In this document: one piece after another, positions 54,996 through 64,000 of the stretch
How the letters are laid out: every line of letters begins with the position of its first letter
How positions within the stretch are numbered: the first letter of the stretch is position 1
Source: Flavobacterium ustbae
GTDB lineage: Bacteria; Bacteroidota; Bacteroidia; Flavobacteriales; Flavobacteriaceae
Assembly: GCF_003946915.1 (NCBI RefSeq)
Contig: NZ_RPOC01000009.1
Span: 1 to 64,000 of the forward strand
Length of the DNA stretch: 64,000 bases
Direction: 5' to 3'
Translations under genes and position numbers: made by a program
Notes under the pieces: generated by a model
What the model saw: only the letters and a program-made list of their open reading frames with translations
What the model was told of the DNA's origin: nothing
The model's database searches: none

Positions 54996-55613
54996 ATGTC
55001 TGGGTTAATTGGTAAGAAAATCGGCATGACTAGTATTTTCGACGAAAACGGGAAAAACATTCCTTGTACAGTAATCGAAGCTGGACCATGCGTTGTTACC
55101 CAAGTCAGAACCAACGAGGTTGACGGGTATGAAGCGTTGCAACTTGGTTTCGATGACAAAAACGAGAAACATTCTACTAAAGCGGCTTTAGGTCACTTTA
55201 AAAAAGCTGGAACTGTTGCTAAGAAAAAAGTCGTTGAATTCCAAGATTTTGCAACTGAACAAAAATTAGGAGATCTTATTGATGTTACTATTTTTGAAGA
55301 AGGAGAATTTGTAGATGTACAAGGTGTATCTAAAGGTAAAGGTTTCCAAGGTGTTGTTAAACGTCACGGTTTTGGTGGTGTTGGACAAGCTACTCATGGT
55401 CAGCACAACCGTCTAAGAGCACCAGGTTCTGTAGGAGCTTCTTCTTATCCATCTAGAGTATTCAAAGGAATGCGTATGGCTGGAAGAATGGGAGGAGAAA
55501 ATGTAAAAGTTCAAAACCTTAGAGTTTTAAAAGTAGTTGCTGAAAAGAATCTACTTGTTGTTAAAGGATGTGTTCCTGGTCACAAAAACTCTTATGTAAT
55601 CATTCAGAAGTAA
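54996..55613 (+). CDS. rplC: Ribosomal protein L3
   Basis: 50S assembly protein, 205 residues. [20 protein letters not shown] and [20 protein letters not shown] are typical. First gene of the S10 operon; the stop overlaps the rplD start (TAATG). Confidence 0.98.
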   Translation: MSGLIGKKIGMTSIFDENGKNIPCTVIEAGPCVVTQVRTNEVDGYEALQLGFDDKNEKHSTKAALGHFKKAGTVAKKKVVEFQDFATEQKLGDLIDVTIFEEGEFVDVQGVSKGKGFQGVVKRHGFGGVGQATHGQHNRLRAPGSVGASSYPSRVFKGMRMAGRMGGENVKVQNLRVLKVVAEKNLLVVKGCVPGHKNSYVIIQK

Positions 55614-56242
55614 TGGAAGTAAAAGTATTAGATTTCAACGGAAAAGATACTGGAAGAAAAGTTCAACTTTCTGATTCAGTATTCGCAATTGAACCAAACA
55701 ATCACGCTGTATATCTTGATGTTAAGCAATATCTTGCTAATCAAAGACAAGGTACTCACAAAGCTAAAGAAAGAGCTGAAGTAACTGGAAGTACACGTAA
55801 GATTAAAAAACAAAAAGGAACTGGTACTGCTCGTGCAGGAAGTGTTAAGAGTCCATTGTTTAAAGGTGGTGGAACAGTTTTCGGACCAAGACCAAGAAGT
55901 TATTCATTCAAATTGAATAAAGGCTTAAAGAGATTAGCTAGAAAATCAGCTTTCTCAATCAAAGCAAAAGAGTCAAATATCGTGGTTCTAGAAGACTTTA
56001 ATTTTGAAGTGCCAAACACTAAAAATTTCATTAACGTTTTGAAAGCTTTAGGGTTAGAGAATAAAAAATCATTATTTGTGTTGGGTGAGTCAAATAAAAA
56101 CGTATATTTGTCGTCACGTAATTTAAAGGCTTCAAATGTCGTAACTAGCTCAGAATTAAGCACTTACGCAATATTAAACGCTAATAATTTAGTGCTTTTA
56201 GAGGGTTCTTTAGAGTTAATTGAAGAAAATTTAAGTAAATAA
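55613..56242 (+). CDS. rplD: Ribosomal protein L4
   Basis: 209 residues from ATG 55613, [40 protein letters not shown] and [19 protein letters not shown] are the tunnel-loop regions. L4 is the autoregulator of the S10 operon in E. coli. An earlier in-frame codon inside rplC is rejected. Confidence 0.97.
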   Translation: MEVKVLDFNGKDTGRKVQLSDSVFAIEPNNHAVYLDVKQYLANQRQGTHKAKERAEVTGSTRKIKKQKGTGTARAGSVKSPLFKGGGTVFGPRPRSYSFKLNKGLKRLARKSAFSIKAKESNIVVLEDFNFEVPNTKNFINVLKALGLENKKSLFVLGESNKNVYLSSRNLKASNVVTSSELSTYAILNANNLVLLEGSLELIEENLSK

Positions 56243-56249
56243 TAGGAAT

Positions 56250-56540
56250 ATGAGCATCATTATTAGACCTATAGTAACGGAAAAAGTAACCAAAGAAAGT
56301 GAAGTTCTAAACCGCTTCGGATTCGTTGTTAATAAAAAAGCAAACAAAGTTGAGATTAAGAAAGCTGTTGAGGCTGCTTATGGAGTAACTATCGTTTCTG
56401 TTAACACAATGAATGTGAGGCCAGATAGATCTACTAAATACACTAAAAGTGGTTTAATCAGTGGAAAGACAAATGCATACAAAAAAGCAATTGTTCAAGT
56501 ACAAGAAGGAGAAACAATTGATTTTTACAACAATATCTAA
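56250..56540 (+). CDS. rplW: Ribosomal protein L23
   Basis: 96 residues; IIRPIVTEKVTKESE and KANKVEIKKAVEAAYGV fit L23, near the peptide exit. Confidence 0.97.
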   Translation: MSIIIRPIVTEKVTKESEVLNRFGFVVNKKANKVEIKKAVEAAYGVTIVSVNTMNVRPDRSTKYTKSGLISGKTNAYKKAIVQVQEGETIDFYNNI

Positions 56541-56549
56541 GATAGAAAA

Positions 56550-57374
56550 ATGTCAGTAAGAAAATTAAAACCTATTACCCCGGGTCAGCGATTTAGAGTT
56601 GTGAATGGTTATGACGCTATTACAACTGATAAGCCGGAACGCTCTTTGATAGCGCCGATAAAAAACTCAGGAGGTAGAAATAGTCAAGGAAAGATGACCA
56701 TGCGTTATACGGGTGGTGGTCACAAGCAGAGATATCGTATTATTGATTTCAAAAGAACTAAAGATGGAATTCCAGCTACAGTGAAATCAATCGAATACGA
56801 TCCAAATCGTACTGCGTTTATCGCTTTATTAGCTTATGCTGATGGAGAGAAAACTTATATTATCGCTCAAAACGGATTGAAAGTTGGTCAGAAATTAGTT
56901 TCTGGACCAGAATCTCAGCCTGAAATCGGTAATACATTACCTTTAAGCAGAATTCCTCTTGGAACTGTTATATCTTGTATTGAGTTACGTCCAGGACAAG
57001 GAGCTGTTATTGCTCGTTCAGCTGGAACTTTTGCTCAGTTAATGGCAAGAGACGGGAAATATGCAACAATTAAAATGCCATCTGGAGAGACAAGATTAAT
57101 CTTGTTAACATGTTCGGCTACAATTGGAGCTGTTTCTAATTCTGACCACCAATTAGTTGTGTCTGGGAAAGCAGGTAGAACAAGATGGTTAGGAAGAAGA
57201 CCTAGAACTAGACCAGTAGCGATGAACCCAGTTGATCACCCTATGGGAGGTGGTGAAGGACGTTCTTCTGGAGGGCACCCACGTTCAAGAAACGGATTGC
57301 CAGCTAAAGGTTACAGAACTCGTTCTAAGAAAAACCCGAGTAACAAGTATATCGTAGAACGTAGAAAGAAATAA
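56550..57374 (+). CDS. rplB: Ribosomal protein L2
   Basis: 274 residues; [20 protein letters not shown] and [20 protein letters not shown] (conserved His loop) are intact. Confidence 0.98.
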   Translation: MSVRKLKPITPGQRFRVVNGYDAITTDKPERSLIAPIKNSGGRNSQGKMTMRYTGGGHKQRYRIIDFKRTKDGIPATVKSIEYDPNRTAFIALLAYADGEKTYIIAQNGLKVGQKLVSGPESQPEIGNTLPLSRIPLGTVISCIELRPGQGAVIARSAGTFAQLMARDGKYATIKMPSGETRLILLTCSATIGAVSNSDHQLVVSGKAGRTRWLGRRPRTRPVAMNPVDHPMGGGEGRSSGGHPRSRNGLPAKGYRTRSKKNPSNKYIVERRKK

Positions 57375-57380
57375 TAAGAT

Positions 57381-57659
57381 ATGGCACGTTCATTAAAAAA
57401 AGGACCTTTCGTTCATTATAAATTAGATAAGAAAGTTCAAGAAAACGTAGAGAGTGGTAAAAACGCAGTAGTTAAGACTTGGTCTAGAGCTTCTATGATT
57501 ACTCCAGATTTTGTTGGGCAAACAATCGCAGTTCATAACGGTCGTCAATTTGTACCAGTTTACGTAACAGAAAACATGGTAGGTCACAAATTAGGAGAGT
57601 TTTCACCAACTAGATCTTTTAGAGGTCATGCTGGAGCAAAAAATAAAGGTAAAAAATAA
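57381..57659 (+). CDS. rpsS: Ribosomal protein S19
   Basis: 92 residues; [18 protein letters not shown] and [18 protein letters not shown]. Confidence 0.98.
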   Translation: MARSLKKGPFVHYKLDKKVQENVESGKNAVVKTWSRASMITPDFVGQTIAVHNGRQFVPVYVTENMVGHKLGEFSPTRSFRGHAGAKNKGKK

Positions 57660-57667
57660 AAGAAGCA

Positions 57668-58081
57668 ATGGGAGTTCGTAAAAGAGAAACAGCAGATGCG
57701 AGAAAAGAGGCTAATAAGTCTATCGCTTTCGCAAAATTGAATAACTGCCCTACTTCACCTAGAAAAATGCGCTTAGTAGCGGACTTGGTAAGAGGTCAGA
57801 AGGTAGAAAGAGCACTTAACATTTTAAGATTCAGTTCTAAAGAAGCTTCAAGAAAATTAGAAAAACTATTATTATCTGCAATCAATAACTGGGAGCAAAA
57901 AAATAGTGAAGGTAATTTAGAAGAAGCTGGATTATTTGTTAAAGAGATCAGAGTAGATGGTGGAATGATGTTAAAAAGACTTCGTCCAGCTCCACAAGGT
58001 CGTGCACACAGAATAAGAAAACGTTCTAATCACGTAACAATCGTGCTTGGAGCTATCAATAACACACAAAGCAATTCTTAA
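57668..58081 (+). CDS. rplV: Ribosomal protein L22
   Basis: 137 residues; [20 protein letters not shown] and [20 protein letters not shown]. Confidence 0.98.
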
Positions 58082-58086
58082 GCAGC

Positions 58087-58845
58087 ATGGGACAAAAGAC
58101 AAATCCAATTGGAAATAGACTTGGTATCATCAGAGGATGGGACTCAAACTGGTATGGTGGAAATGATTACGGCGATAAATTAGCTGAAGATCACAAAATC
58201 AGAAAGTATATCCATGCTCGTTTATCAAAAGCTAGTGTATCTAAAGTAATCATCGAGAGAACTTTAAAGCTTGTAACCGTTACTATCACTACTGCTAGAC
58301 CTGGTATCATTATCGGAAAAGGTGGACAAGAGGTAGACAAGTTAAAAGAGGAACTTAAGAAAGTTACTGATAAAGAGGTTCAAATTAACATTTTTGAAAT
58401 CAAAAGACCTGAGTTAGATGCTTATCTTGTGGCTACAAGCATCGCTCGACAAATCGAAAGCCGTATTTCTTACAGACGTGCAATCAAAATGGCTATTGCT
58501 GCTTCTATGCGTATGAACGCTGAGGGTATCAAAGTTTTGATTTCTGGTCGTTTGAATGGTGCTGAGATGGCGCGTTCAGAGGGTTTCAAAGAAGGTAGAA
58601 TTCCTCTATCAACTTTCAGAGCTGATATCGATTATGCTCTTGCTGAAGCTCATACTACTTACGGTAGAATGGGAATTAAAGTATGGATCATGAAAGGTGA
58701 AGTTTACGGTAAGAGAGAACTTTCTCCACTTGCTGGAATGGATAAAAAACAATCTGGTACTGGTGGTGGTAAAGGTGGAGATGCTCCTAGAGGCAAATCT
58801 AACTTTAACAAAGGCGGTAAACCAGATGCTCGTAAAAGAAAGTAA
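58087..58845 (+). CDS. rpsC: Ribosomal protein S3
   Basis: 252 residues; KH-domain motif [17 protein letters not shown] and a glycine/lysine-rich C-terminal tail ([19 protein letters not shown]), longer than in E. coli. Confidence 0.98.
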   Translation: MGQKTNPIGNRLGIIRGWDSNWYGGNDYGDKLAEDHKIRKYIHARLSKASVSKVIIERTLKLVTVTITTARPGIIIGKGGQEVDKLKEELKKVTDKEVQINIFEIKRPELDAYLVATSIARQIESRISYRRAIKMAIAASMRMNAEGIKVLISGRLNGAEMARSEGFKEGRIPLSTFRADIDYALAEAHTTYGRMGIKVWIMKGEVYGKRELSPLAGMDKKQSGTGGGKGGDAPRGKSNFNKGGKPDARKRK

Positions 58846-58864
58846 ATTTTTAAACTAAAGAAAA

Positions 58865-59290
58865 ATGTTACAGCCTAAAAGAACAAAATACCGTAAGGTA
58901 CAAAAAGGTAGAATGAAGGGTAACTCTCAAAGAGGGCATGAACTTTCAAATGGAATGTTTGGTATTAAATCTGTACATGAAGATGGAATGTTCTTAACAT
59001 CTCGTCAAATCGAAGCTGCACGTATTGCTGCAACTCGTTACATGAAGAGAGAAGGACAATTATGGATTAAAATTTTCCCAGACAAACCTATTACTAAGAA
59101 GCCTCTTGAAGTACGTATGGGTAAAGGTAAAGGAGCAGTTGAGTATTGGGCTGCTGTTGTTAAACCAGGAAGAATTATGTTTGAAGTTGGAGGAGTTCCA
59201 TTGTCAGTTGCAAAAGAGGCTTTACGTCTTGCAGCTCAAAAACTTCCAGTAAAAACTAAGTTCGTCGTTGCTAGAGATTTCGAAGCATAA
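58865..59290 (+). CDS. rplP: Ribosomal protein L16
   Basis: 141 residues; [19 protein letters not shown] and [19 protein letters not shown]. Confidence 0.98.
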   Translation: MLQPKRTKYRKVQKGRMKGNSQRGHELSNGMFGIKSVHEDGMFLTSRQIEAARIAATRYMKREGQLWIKIFPDKPITKKPLEVRMGKGKGAVEYWAAVVKPGRIMFEVGGVPLSVAKEALRLAAQKLPVKTKFVVARDFEA

Positions 59291-59302
59291 TTTATATTTA
59301 TT

Positions 59303-59494
59303 ATGAAACAATCAGAAATAAAAGATCTTTCTGCAGCGGAGTTGCAAGAAAAGCTTAGTCAAACTAAGAAAGTATATGCTGACCTAAAAATGGCTCATGC
59401 TATCTCTCCAATTGCTAACCCACTTCAAATTAGAAGCGTTAGAAGAACAGTTGCAAGATTGGCTACAGAGTTAACTAAAAGAGAGTTACAATAA
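59303..59494 (+). CDS. rpmC: Ribosomal protein L29
   Basis: 63 residues, two-helix hairpin; AELQEKLSQTKKVYADLKMA and NPLQIRSVRRTVARL. Confidence 0.96.
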   Translation: MKQSEIKDLSAAELQEKLSQTKKVYADLKMAHAISPIANPLQIRSVRRTVARLATELTKRELQ

Positions 59495-59511
59495 TTGTAT
59501 TCTGCTGAAAG

Positions 59512-59772
59512 ATGGAAGAAAAAAGAAATTTAAGAAAAGAAAGAATTGGTGTTGTTACTTCAAATAAGATGGATAAATCTATCGTTATTGCTGAAGTAAG
59601 AAAAGTAAAACACCCATTATACGGTAAGTTCGTGTTGAAAACTAAGAAATATGTTGCACACGACGAAACAAACGACTGTAACATTGGAGATACTGTAAGA
59701 ATTAGCGAAACGCGTCCTTTAAGTAAAACAAAATGTTGGAGATTAGTTGAAATCTTAGAAAGAGCTAAATAA
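59512..59772 (+). CDS. rpsQ: Ribosomal protein S17
   Basis: 86 residues; [19 protein letters not shown] and [19 protein letters not shown]. Confidence 0.97.
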   Translation: MEEKRNLRKERIGVVTSNKMDKSIVIAEVRKVKHPLYGKFVLKTKKYVAHDETNDCNIGDTVRISETRPLSKTKCWRLVEILERAK

Positions 59773-59774
59773 TT

Positions 59775-60143
59775 ATGGTACAACAAGAATCAAGACTAAA
59801 AGTAGCAGATAACACGGGAGCTAAAGAAGTTTTAACTATTCGTGTTTTAGGAGGTACTAAAAGAAGATATGCCTCTGTTGGTGACAAAATTGTAGTTTCT
59901 ATCAAAGATGCAACTCCAAACGGAAACGTAAAAAAAGGAGCTGTTTCAACTGCAGTTGTTGTACGTACTAAAAAAGAAGTGAGAAGAGCTGATGGTTCTT
60001 ATATCCGTTTCGATGACAATGCATGTGTTCTTTTGAATGCTGCAGGAGAAATGAGAGGAACTCGTGTTTTTGGTCCGGTAGCAAGAGAACTTCGTGAAAA
60101 ACAATTCATGAAAATTGTATCATTAGCACCAGAAGTGCTTTAA
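59775..60143 (+). CDS. rplN: Ribosomal protein L14
   Basis: 122 residues; [19 protein letters not shown] and [20 protein letters not shown]. Confidence 0.98.
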
Positions 60144-60155
60144 TTCGTTTTTAAG

Positions 60156-60470
60156 ATGATAAAGCTAAAAATAAAATCAGGAGATATCGTAAGAGTTATT
60201 GCTGGAGACCATAAAGGTGCTGAAGGTAAAGTTTTACGTGTTTACCGTGAAAAGAACAAAGCGATCGTTGAAGGTGTTAACATGGTTTCAAAACACACTA
60301 AACCAAGTGCTAAAAACCCTCAAGGTGGTATCGTTAAGAAAGAGGCTTCTATTCAAATTTCTAACATTGCTTTAATTGATCCTAAAACTAAGGAAACAAC
60401 TAGAGTAGGTATTAGAGTAGAAGGAGATAAGAAAGTAAGATTTTCAAAAAAATCTAATCAAGTACTATAG
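60156..60470 (+). CDS. rplX: Ribosomal protein L24
   Basis: 104 residues; [20 protein letters not shown] is the KOW motif. Confidence 0.97.
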   Translation: MIKLKIKSGDIVRVIAGDHKGAEGKVLRVYREKNKAIVEGVNMVSKHTKPSAKNPQGGIVKKEASIQISNIALIDPKTKETTRVGIRVEGDKKVRFSKKSNQVL

Positions 60471-60472
60471 TA

Positions 60473-61024
60473 ATGGCATATACACCTAGACTAAAAGAAG
60501 AATATAAGAGTAGAGTAATCTCTGCTCTTAAAGAAGAGTTCGGATATACAAACGTAATGCAAGTTCCAAAACTTGAAAAAATCGTTTTGAGCCGTGGAGT
60601 TGGTGCAGCTGTATCTGATAAAAAACTTATTGACTATGCAGTTGATGAGTTAACAAAGATCACTGGACAAAAAGCAGTATCTACAATTTCTAAGAAAGAC
60701 GTTGCGTCTTTCAAATTAAGAAAAGGGATGCCTATTGGAGCAAAAGTAACTTTACGTGGAGAAAGAATGTATGAGTTTTTAGATAGACTTATTACTTCTG
60801 CTTTGCCACGTGTTAGAGATTTTAGTGGTATTAAAGCTACTGGTTTCGACGGAAGAGGTAACTACAATCTTGGAGTTTTAGAGCAAATCATTTTCCCAGA
60901 AATTGATATTGACAAAGTAAATAAAATCTCAGGAATGGATATTACTTTTGTTACTACTGCAAAAACAGACAAGGAAGCAAAGTCATTATTGGCTGAATTA
61001 GGATTACCTTTTAAAAAGAATTAA
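60473..61024 (+). CDS. rplE: Ribosomal protein L5
   Basis: 183 residues; ending with [33 protein letters not shown] is conserved. Confidence 0.98.
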   Translation: MAYTPRLKEEYKSRVISALKEEFGYTNVMQVPKLEKIVLSRGVGAAVSDKKLIDYAVDELTKITGQKAVSTISKKDVASFKLRKGMPIGAKVTLRGERMYEFLDRLITSALPRVRDFSGIKATGFDGRGNYNLGVLEQIIFPEIDIDKVNKISGMDITFVTTAKTDKEAKSLLAELGLPFKKN

Positions 61025-61027
61025 GAC

Positions 61028-61297
61028 ATGGCTAAAGAATCAATGAAAGCCCGCGAGGTGAAAAGAGAGAAAACGGTAGCTAAGTATGCTGAGAAGAGAA
61101 AAGCTTTATTAGAAGCTGGAGACTACGAAGGATTACAAAGATTACCTAAAAATGCTTCACCAGTTCGTTTACACAATCGTTGTAAATTAACAGGTAGACC
61201 TAGAGGTTATATCCGTCAATTCGGTATTTCACGTGTAACTTTCCGTGAAATGGCTAACAATGGATTAATTCCAGGTGTAAAAAAAGCCAGCTGGTAA
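61028..61297 (+). CDS. rpsN: Ribosomal protein S14 (zinc-free form)
   Basis: 89 residues; [20 protein letters not shown]. The long form has no CxxC pairs, so it binds no zinc. Confidence 0.97.
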
Positions 61298-61324
61298 TTT
61301 AAAAAAGTTTATAAATTGATTAAA

Positions 61325-61355
61325 GGTTCAGGAAGCAGAGTGCTTCCTGAAAACC
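61325..61355 (+). promoter_or_regulatory. Hairpin in the leader of rpsH
   Basis: TTCAGGAAGC-AGAGT-GCTTCCTGAA is a 10-bp perfect stem with a five-base loop in the 78-bp gap between rpsN and rpsH, where other genes of the operon are about 3-24 bp apart. No T-run follows. A regulatory role is inferred. Confidence 0.65.
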
Positions 61356-61375
61356 ATAATCGCAATCAAATACAT

Positions 61376-61774
61376 ATGTATACAGATCCTATTGCAGATT
61401 ATTTGACTAGAGTTCGTAACGCTGTGGCTGCAAACCACAAAGTTGTTGAAATTCCAGCGTCTAATCTAAAAAAAGAAATAACTAAGATCTTATTTGATCA
61501 AGGTTATATCTTAAGTTACAAATTTGAGCAGAACACTGTACAAGGTTCTATCAAAATTGCTTTGAAGTATGATAAAGATACTAAAGAGCCTGTGATTAAA
61601 GATATCCAAAGAATTAGTAAACCTGGTTTACGTAAGTACGCAGGTGCTGCCAAATTACCTAGAATCCTTAACGGATTAGGAATTGCTATTGTTTCTACAT
61701 CAAAAGGTTTGATGACAGGAAAACAAGCTAAGCAATTAAATGTGGGTGGTGAAGTAATTTGCTACGTATACTAA
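61376..61774 (+). CDS. rpsH: Ribosomal protein S8
   Basis: 132 residues from ATG 61376, MYTDPIADYLTRVRNAVAAN. In-frame codons before it lie inside the leader hairpin and are rejected. The tail STSKGLMTGKQAKQLNVGGE is typical. Confidence 0.97.
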   Translation: MYTDPIADYLTRVRNAVAANHKVVEIPASNLKKEITKILFDQGYILSYKFEQNTVQGSIKIALKYDKDTKEPVIKDIQRISKPGLRKYAGAAKLPRILNGLGIAIVSTSKGLMTGKQAKQLNVGGEVICYVY

Positions 61775-61793
61775 TTTAAAACACTAGATAAAG

Positions 61794-62336
61794 ATGTCAA
61801 GAATAGGTAAAAGCCCAATTGTAATCACTGCTGGTGTAACTGTAGAAGTTAAAGACGGTATTATTACAGTAAAAGGAAAAAAAGGTCAACTAACTCAGGA
61901 GTTTTCGGACGTAACTGTAAAAGTTGAAGGTGATCAGGTTATAGTTGAAAGATCATCTGATTATAAAGACCAAAGAGCAAAACACGGATTATACAGATCA
62001 TTAATCAACAACATGATTATTGGTGTATCTGAAGGTTTTACTAAAGAACTTGAATTAGTTGGAGTTGGTTATAGAGCTTCAAACCAAGGACAGAAATTAG
62101 ATTTAGCTCTTGGATATTCACACAATATTGTTTTAGAAATTGCTCCAGAAGTAAGTTTAGAAACAATATCTGAAAAAGGTAAGAATCCTATCGTAAAATT
62201 AACATCGTTTGATAAACAACTTTTAGGTCAAGTTGCTGCGAAAATTAGAAGTTTCCGTAAGCCTGAACCATACAAAGGAAAAGGTGTTAAATTTGTAGGT
62301 GAAGTATTAAGAAGAAAAGCAGGTAAATCAGCTTAA
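61794..62336 (+). CDS. rplF: Ribosomal protein L6
   Basis: 180 residues; [19 protein letters not shown] and [20 protein letters not shown]. Confidence 0.98.
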   Translation: MSRIGKSPIVITAGVTVEVKDGIITVKGKKGQLTQEFSDVTVKVEGDQVIVERSSDYKDQRAKHGLYRSLINNMIIGVSEGFTKELELVGVGYRASNQGQKLDLALGYSHNIVLEIAPEVSLETISEKGKNPIVKLTSFDKQLLGQVAAKIRSFRKPEPYKGKGVKFVGEVLRRKAGKSA

Positions 62337-62347
62337 AATATAAGATT

Positions 62348-62698
62348 ATGTCATTAACAAAATCTGAAAGAAGACAGAGAATTAAATTCAGAATTAGAAA
62401 ATCGGTTAGTGGTTCAGCTGCAAGACCTAGACTTTCTGTATTTAGAAGTAATAAAGAAATTTACGCTCAAATCATTGATGATGTAAATGGAGTTACTATA
62501 TTAGCTGCATCTTCAAGAGAAAAAGAAATAGGAAAAGGTACAAACGTTGAAATCGCTGCAGCTGTTGGAAAACTAGTTGCTGAGAAAGCGTTAAAAGCTG
62601 GGATTGATACCATCACTTTTGACAGAGGTGGATATTTATATCACGGTCGTATTAAATCATTAGCAGAAGGCGCAAGAGCCGCTGGACTTAAATTCTAA
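62348..62698 (+). CDS. rplR: Ribosomal protein L18
   Basis: 116 residues; [20 protein letters not shown] and [20 protein letters not shown] bind 5S rRNA. Confidence 0.98.
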   Translation: MSLTKSERRQRIKFRIRKSVSGSAARPRLSVFRSNKEIYAQIIDDVNGVTILAASSREKEIGKGTNVEIAAAVGKLVAEKALKAGIDTITFDRGGYLYHGRIKSLAEGARAAGLKF

Positions 62699-62704
62699 TA
62701 TATT

Positions 62705-63226
62705 ATGTCTAAATACAAAAATGTAGAATTGGTAAAACCTAGTGGTCTTGAATTAAAAGATCGTCTAGTTAGTGTTAATCGTGTTACTAAAGTTACAAAA
62801 GGAGGTAGAGCTTTCGGTTTTTCTGCTATTGTAGTTGTAGGTGATGAAAACGGAGTAGTTGGTCATGGATTAGGAAAATCTAAAGACGTTTCTGAAGCAA
62901 TTGCGAAAGCAGTAGAAGATGCTAAGAAAAACTTAGTTAGAATTCCTTTGAATGGACAATCTGTTCCTCACGAACAAAAAGGTAAATTTGGTGGTGCTCG
63001 TGTATTCTTAATTCCTGCATCTCATGGTACAGGAGTTATTGCTGGTGGAGCTGTTCGTTCAGTTCTTGAGTCAGTAGGTATTCACGATGTATTGTCTAAA
63101 TCTCAAGGATCATCAAATCCACATAACGTAGTTAAAGCAACTTTTGATGCTTTATTGCAAATGAGAAGTGCTCACACTGTTGCAAAACAAAGAGGAGTTT
63201 CTTTAGAGAAAGTTTTTAAAGGTTAA
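62705..63226 (+). CDS. rpsE: Ribosomal protein S5
   Basis: 173 residues; [20 protein letters not shown] and [20 protein letters not shown]. Confidence 0.98.
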
Positions 63227-63236
63227 TTAGGAAATT

Positions 63237-63419
63237 ATGGCTAAATTATTAGTAAAACAAGTAAGAAGCAAAATCAACTGTCCTCTTTCTCAAAAGAGAG
63301 GTTTGGAAGCTTTAGGTCTGCGTAAAATTGGACAAGTTGTGGAGCATGAGTCAAATCCTGCTATCCTTGGGATGATAAACAAAGTTAAACACTTAGTTTC
63401 TGTTGAAGAAGCTAAATAA
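63237..63419 (+). CDS. rpmD: Ribosomal protein L30
   Basis: 60 residues; [20 protein letters not shown] and [14 protein letters not shown] fit L30. Confidence 0.96.
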   Translation: MAKLLVKQVRSKINCPLSQKRGLEALGLRKIGQVVEHESNPAILGMINKVKHLVSVEEAK

Positions 63420-63430
63420 CAAATACTGTT

Positions 63431-63883
63431 ATGAATTTAAGTAACTTACAGCCTGCTGAAGGATCTACGCACAATCAGAATAAAAGATTAGGTAGAGGAG
63501 AAGGCTCTGGAAAAGGTGGTACCGCTGCAAGAGGACACAAAGGAGCTAAATCTCGTTCTGGTTATTCTAAAAAGATTGGTTTTGAAGGAGGACAGATGCC
63601 ACTTCAAAGACGTGTACCTAAGTTTGGTTTCAAAAACATTAATCGTAAAGAATACGAAGGTGTTAATTTAGATACTCTTCAATTATTGGTAGACAATGGT
63701 GCAATTACTGATTCTGTTTCTATGACAGAATTTGTTGCAAATCGTTTGGCTACTAAAAATGAAATCGTTAAGATTTTAGGTAGAGGAGAATTGAAAGCAA
63801 AATTAAAAGTAACTGCCCACAAATTTACTGCTACTGCAAAAGCTGCTATTGAAGCTGCTGGTGGAGAGGCTGTAACTATATAA
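63431..63883 (+). CDS. rplO: Ribosomal protein L15
   Basis: 150 residues; KRLGRGEGSGKGGTAARGHK and the GFEGGQMPLQRRVPKFGF region. Confidence 0.98.
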   Translation: MNLSNLQPAEGSTHNQNKRLGRGEGSGKGGTAARGHKGAKSRSGYSKKIGFEGGQMPLQRRVPKFGFKNINRKEYEGVNLDTLQLLVDNGAITDSVSMTEFVANRLATKNEIVKILGRGELKAKLKVTAHKFTATAKAAIEAAGGEAVTI

Positions 63884-63896
63884 CTTATCTATTAAG

Positions 63897-64000
63897 ATGA
63901 AGAAATTTATTGAATCAATAAGTAATGTTTGGAAAATCGAAGAACTAAGGAATAGAATCTTAATTACTTTAGGATTGCTTTTAGTATATCGTTTTGGAGC
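63897..64000 (+). CDS. secY: Protein translocase subunit SecY, 5' part
   Basis: ATG at 63897; MKKFIESISNVWKIEELRN and the start of the first membrane helix (ILITLGLLLVYRFGA). The window ends in it. Position at the end of the spc operon is normal. Confidence 0.93.
   Translation, partial: MKKFIESISNVWKIEELRNRILITLGLLLVYRFG

Noticed and set aside
59475..59786. Antisense open frame of 103 codons over rpsQ
   Set aside because: Shadow of a conserved ribosomal gene on the other strand.

Overview
The window is a chromosomal segment of a Flavobacterium-type member of the Bacteroidota. The evidence is AT-rich intergenic DNA, promoters of the TTG-N(16-24)-TAnnTTTG class, start codons preceded by A-rich sequence instead of Shine-Dalgarno motifs, a SusC/SusD pair, an S46 dipeptidyl-peptidase, a GbsR-type regulator and a str operon without tuf. 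I see no rRNA, tRNA, insertion sequence, prophage or CRISPR array.

Layout. 0.2-4.1 kb: glycine decarboxylase gcvP and a divergent UbiA-like membrane protein. 4.4-8.3 kb: a minus-strand cluster of GbsR/MarR regulator, DUF2071 protein, DCC thiol-oxidoreductase-like membrane protein, TIGR01777 epimerase and SRPBCC protein, with a repeated palindromic operator and an island of dispersed repeats inside it. 8.4-11.6 kb: Na+/H+ antiporter, an AT-rich unknown gene with a HEPN-like motif, and a SanA-like protein. 11.7-17.1 kb: Dcp peptidase, a ParE-type toxin pair, purE-purK and a small helical protein. 17.1-20.9 kb: a TonB receptor and a sorbosone-dehydrogenase-like lipoprotein. 21.0-24.7 kb: hpt, adk, a CNNM/CBS protein and obg. 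24.9-35.6 kb: a beta-barrel protein, the S46 peptidase, a 146-bp tandem array, a giant alpha-2-macroglobulin carrying a TonB-plug-like segment, and a TPR protein. 35.7-44.5 kb: mpl, a DUF1287 lipoprotein, radC-yjjG-unknown, rarA, rhomboid, a small secreted protein, a DUF2490 protein and rlmB. 44.5-51.0 kb: susD-susC and an Omp85-like protein. 51.2-64.0 kb: str operon (rpsL-rpsG-fusA-rpsJ), then a terminator and a new promoter, then the S10/spc operon from rplC to secY, which is cut by the window end.

The most unusual property is the density of small intergenic elements: a structured element with a covarying stem and a UUCG hairpin, CCCACGG palindromes in inverted pairs, GCCACGAATT palindromes (one family amplified as the 146-bp array), and exactly phased heptamer or octamer micro-repeats with a different core at each site. 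Many lie within about 20 bp of a stop codon, and two overlap the 3' end of a coding sequence. Other points are three promoters placed so that transcription should begin at the ATG (leaderless mRNAs), hairpins at the predicted 5' ends of both ribosomal-protein operons, a hairpin before rpsH, and the GbsR-controlled gene set, which is the best candidate for an undescribed pathway. All functional calls come from reading the sequence; no database search was run.
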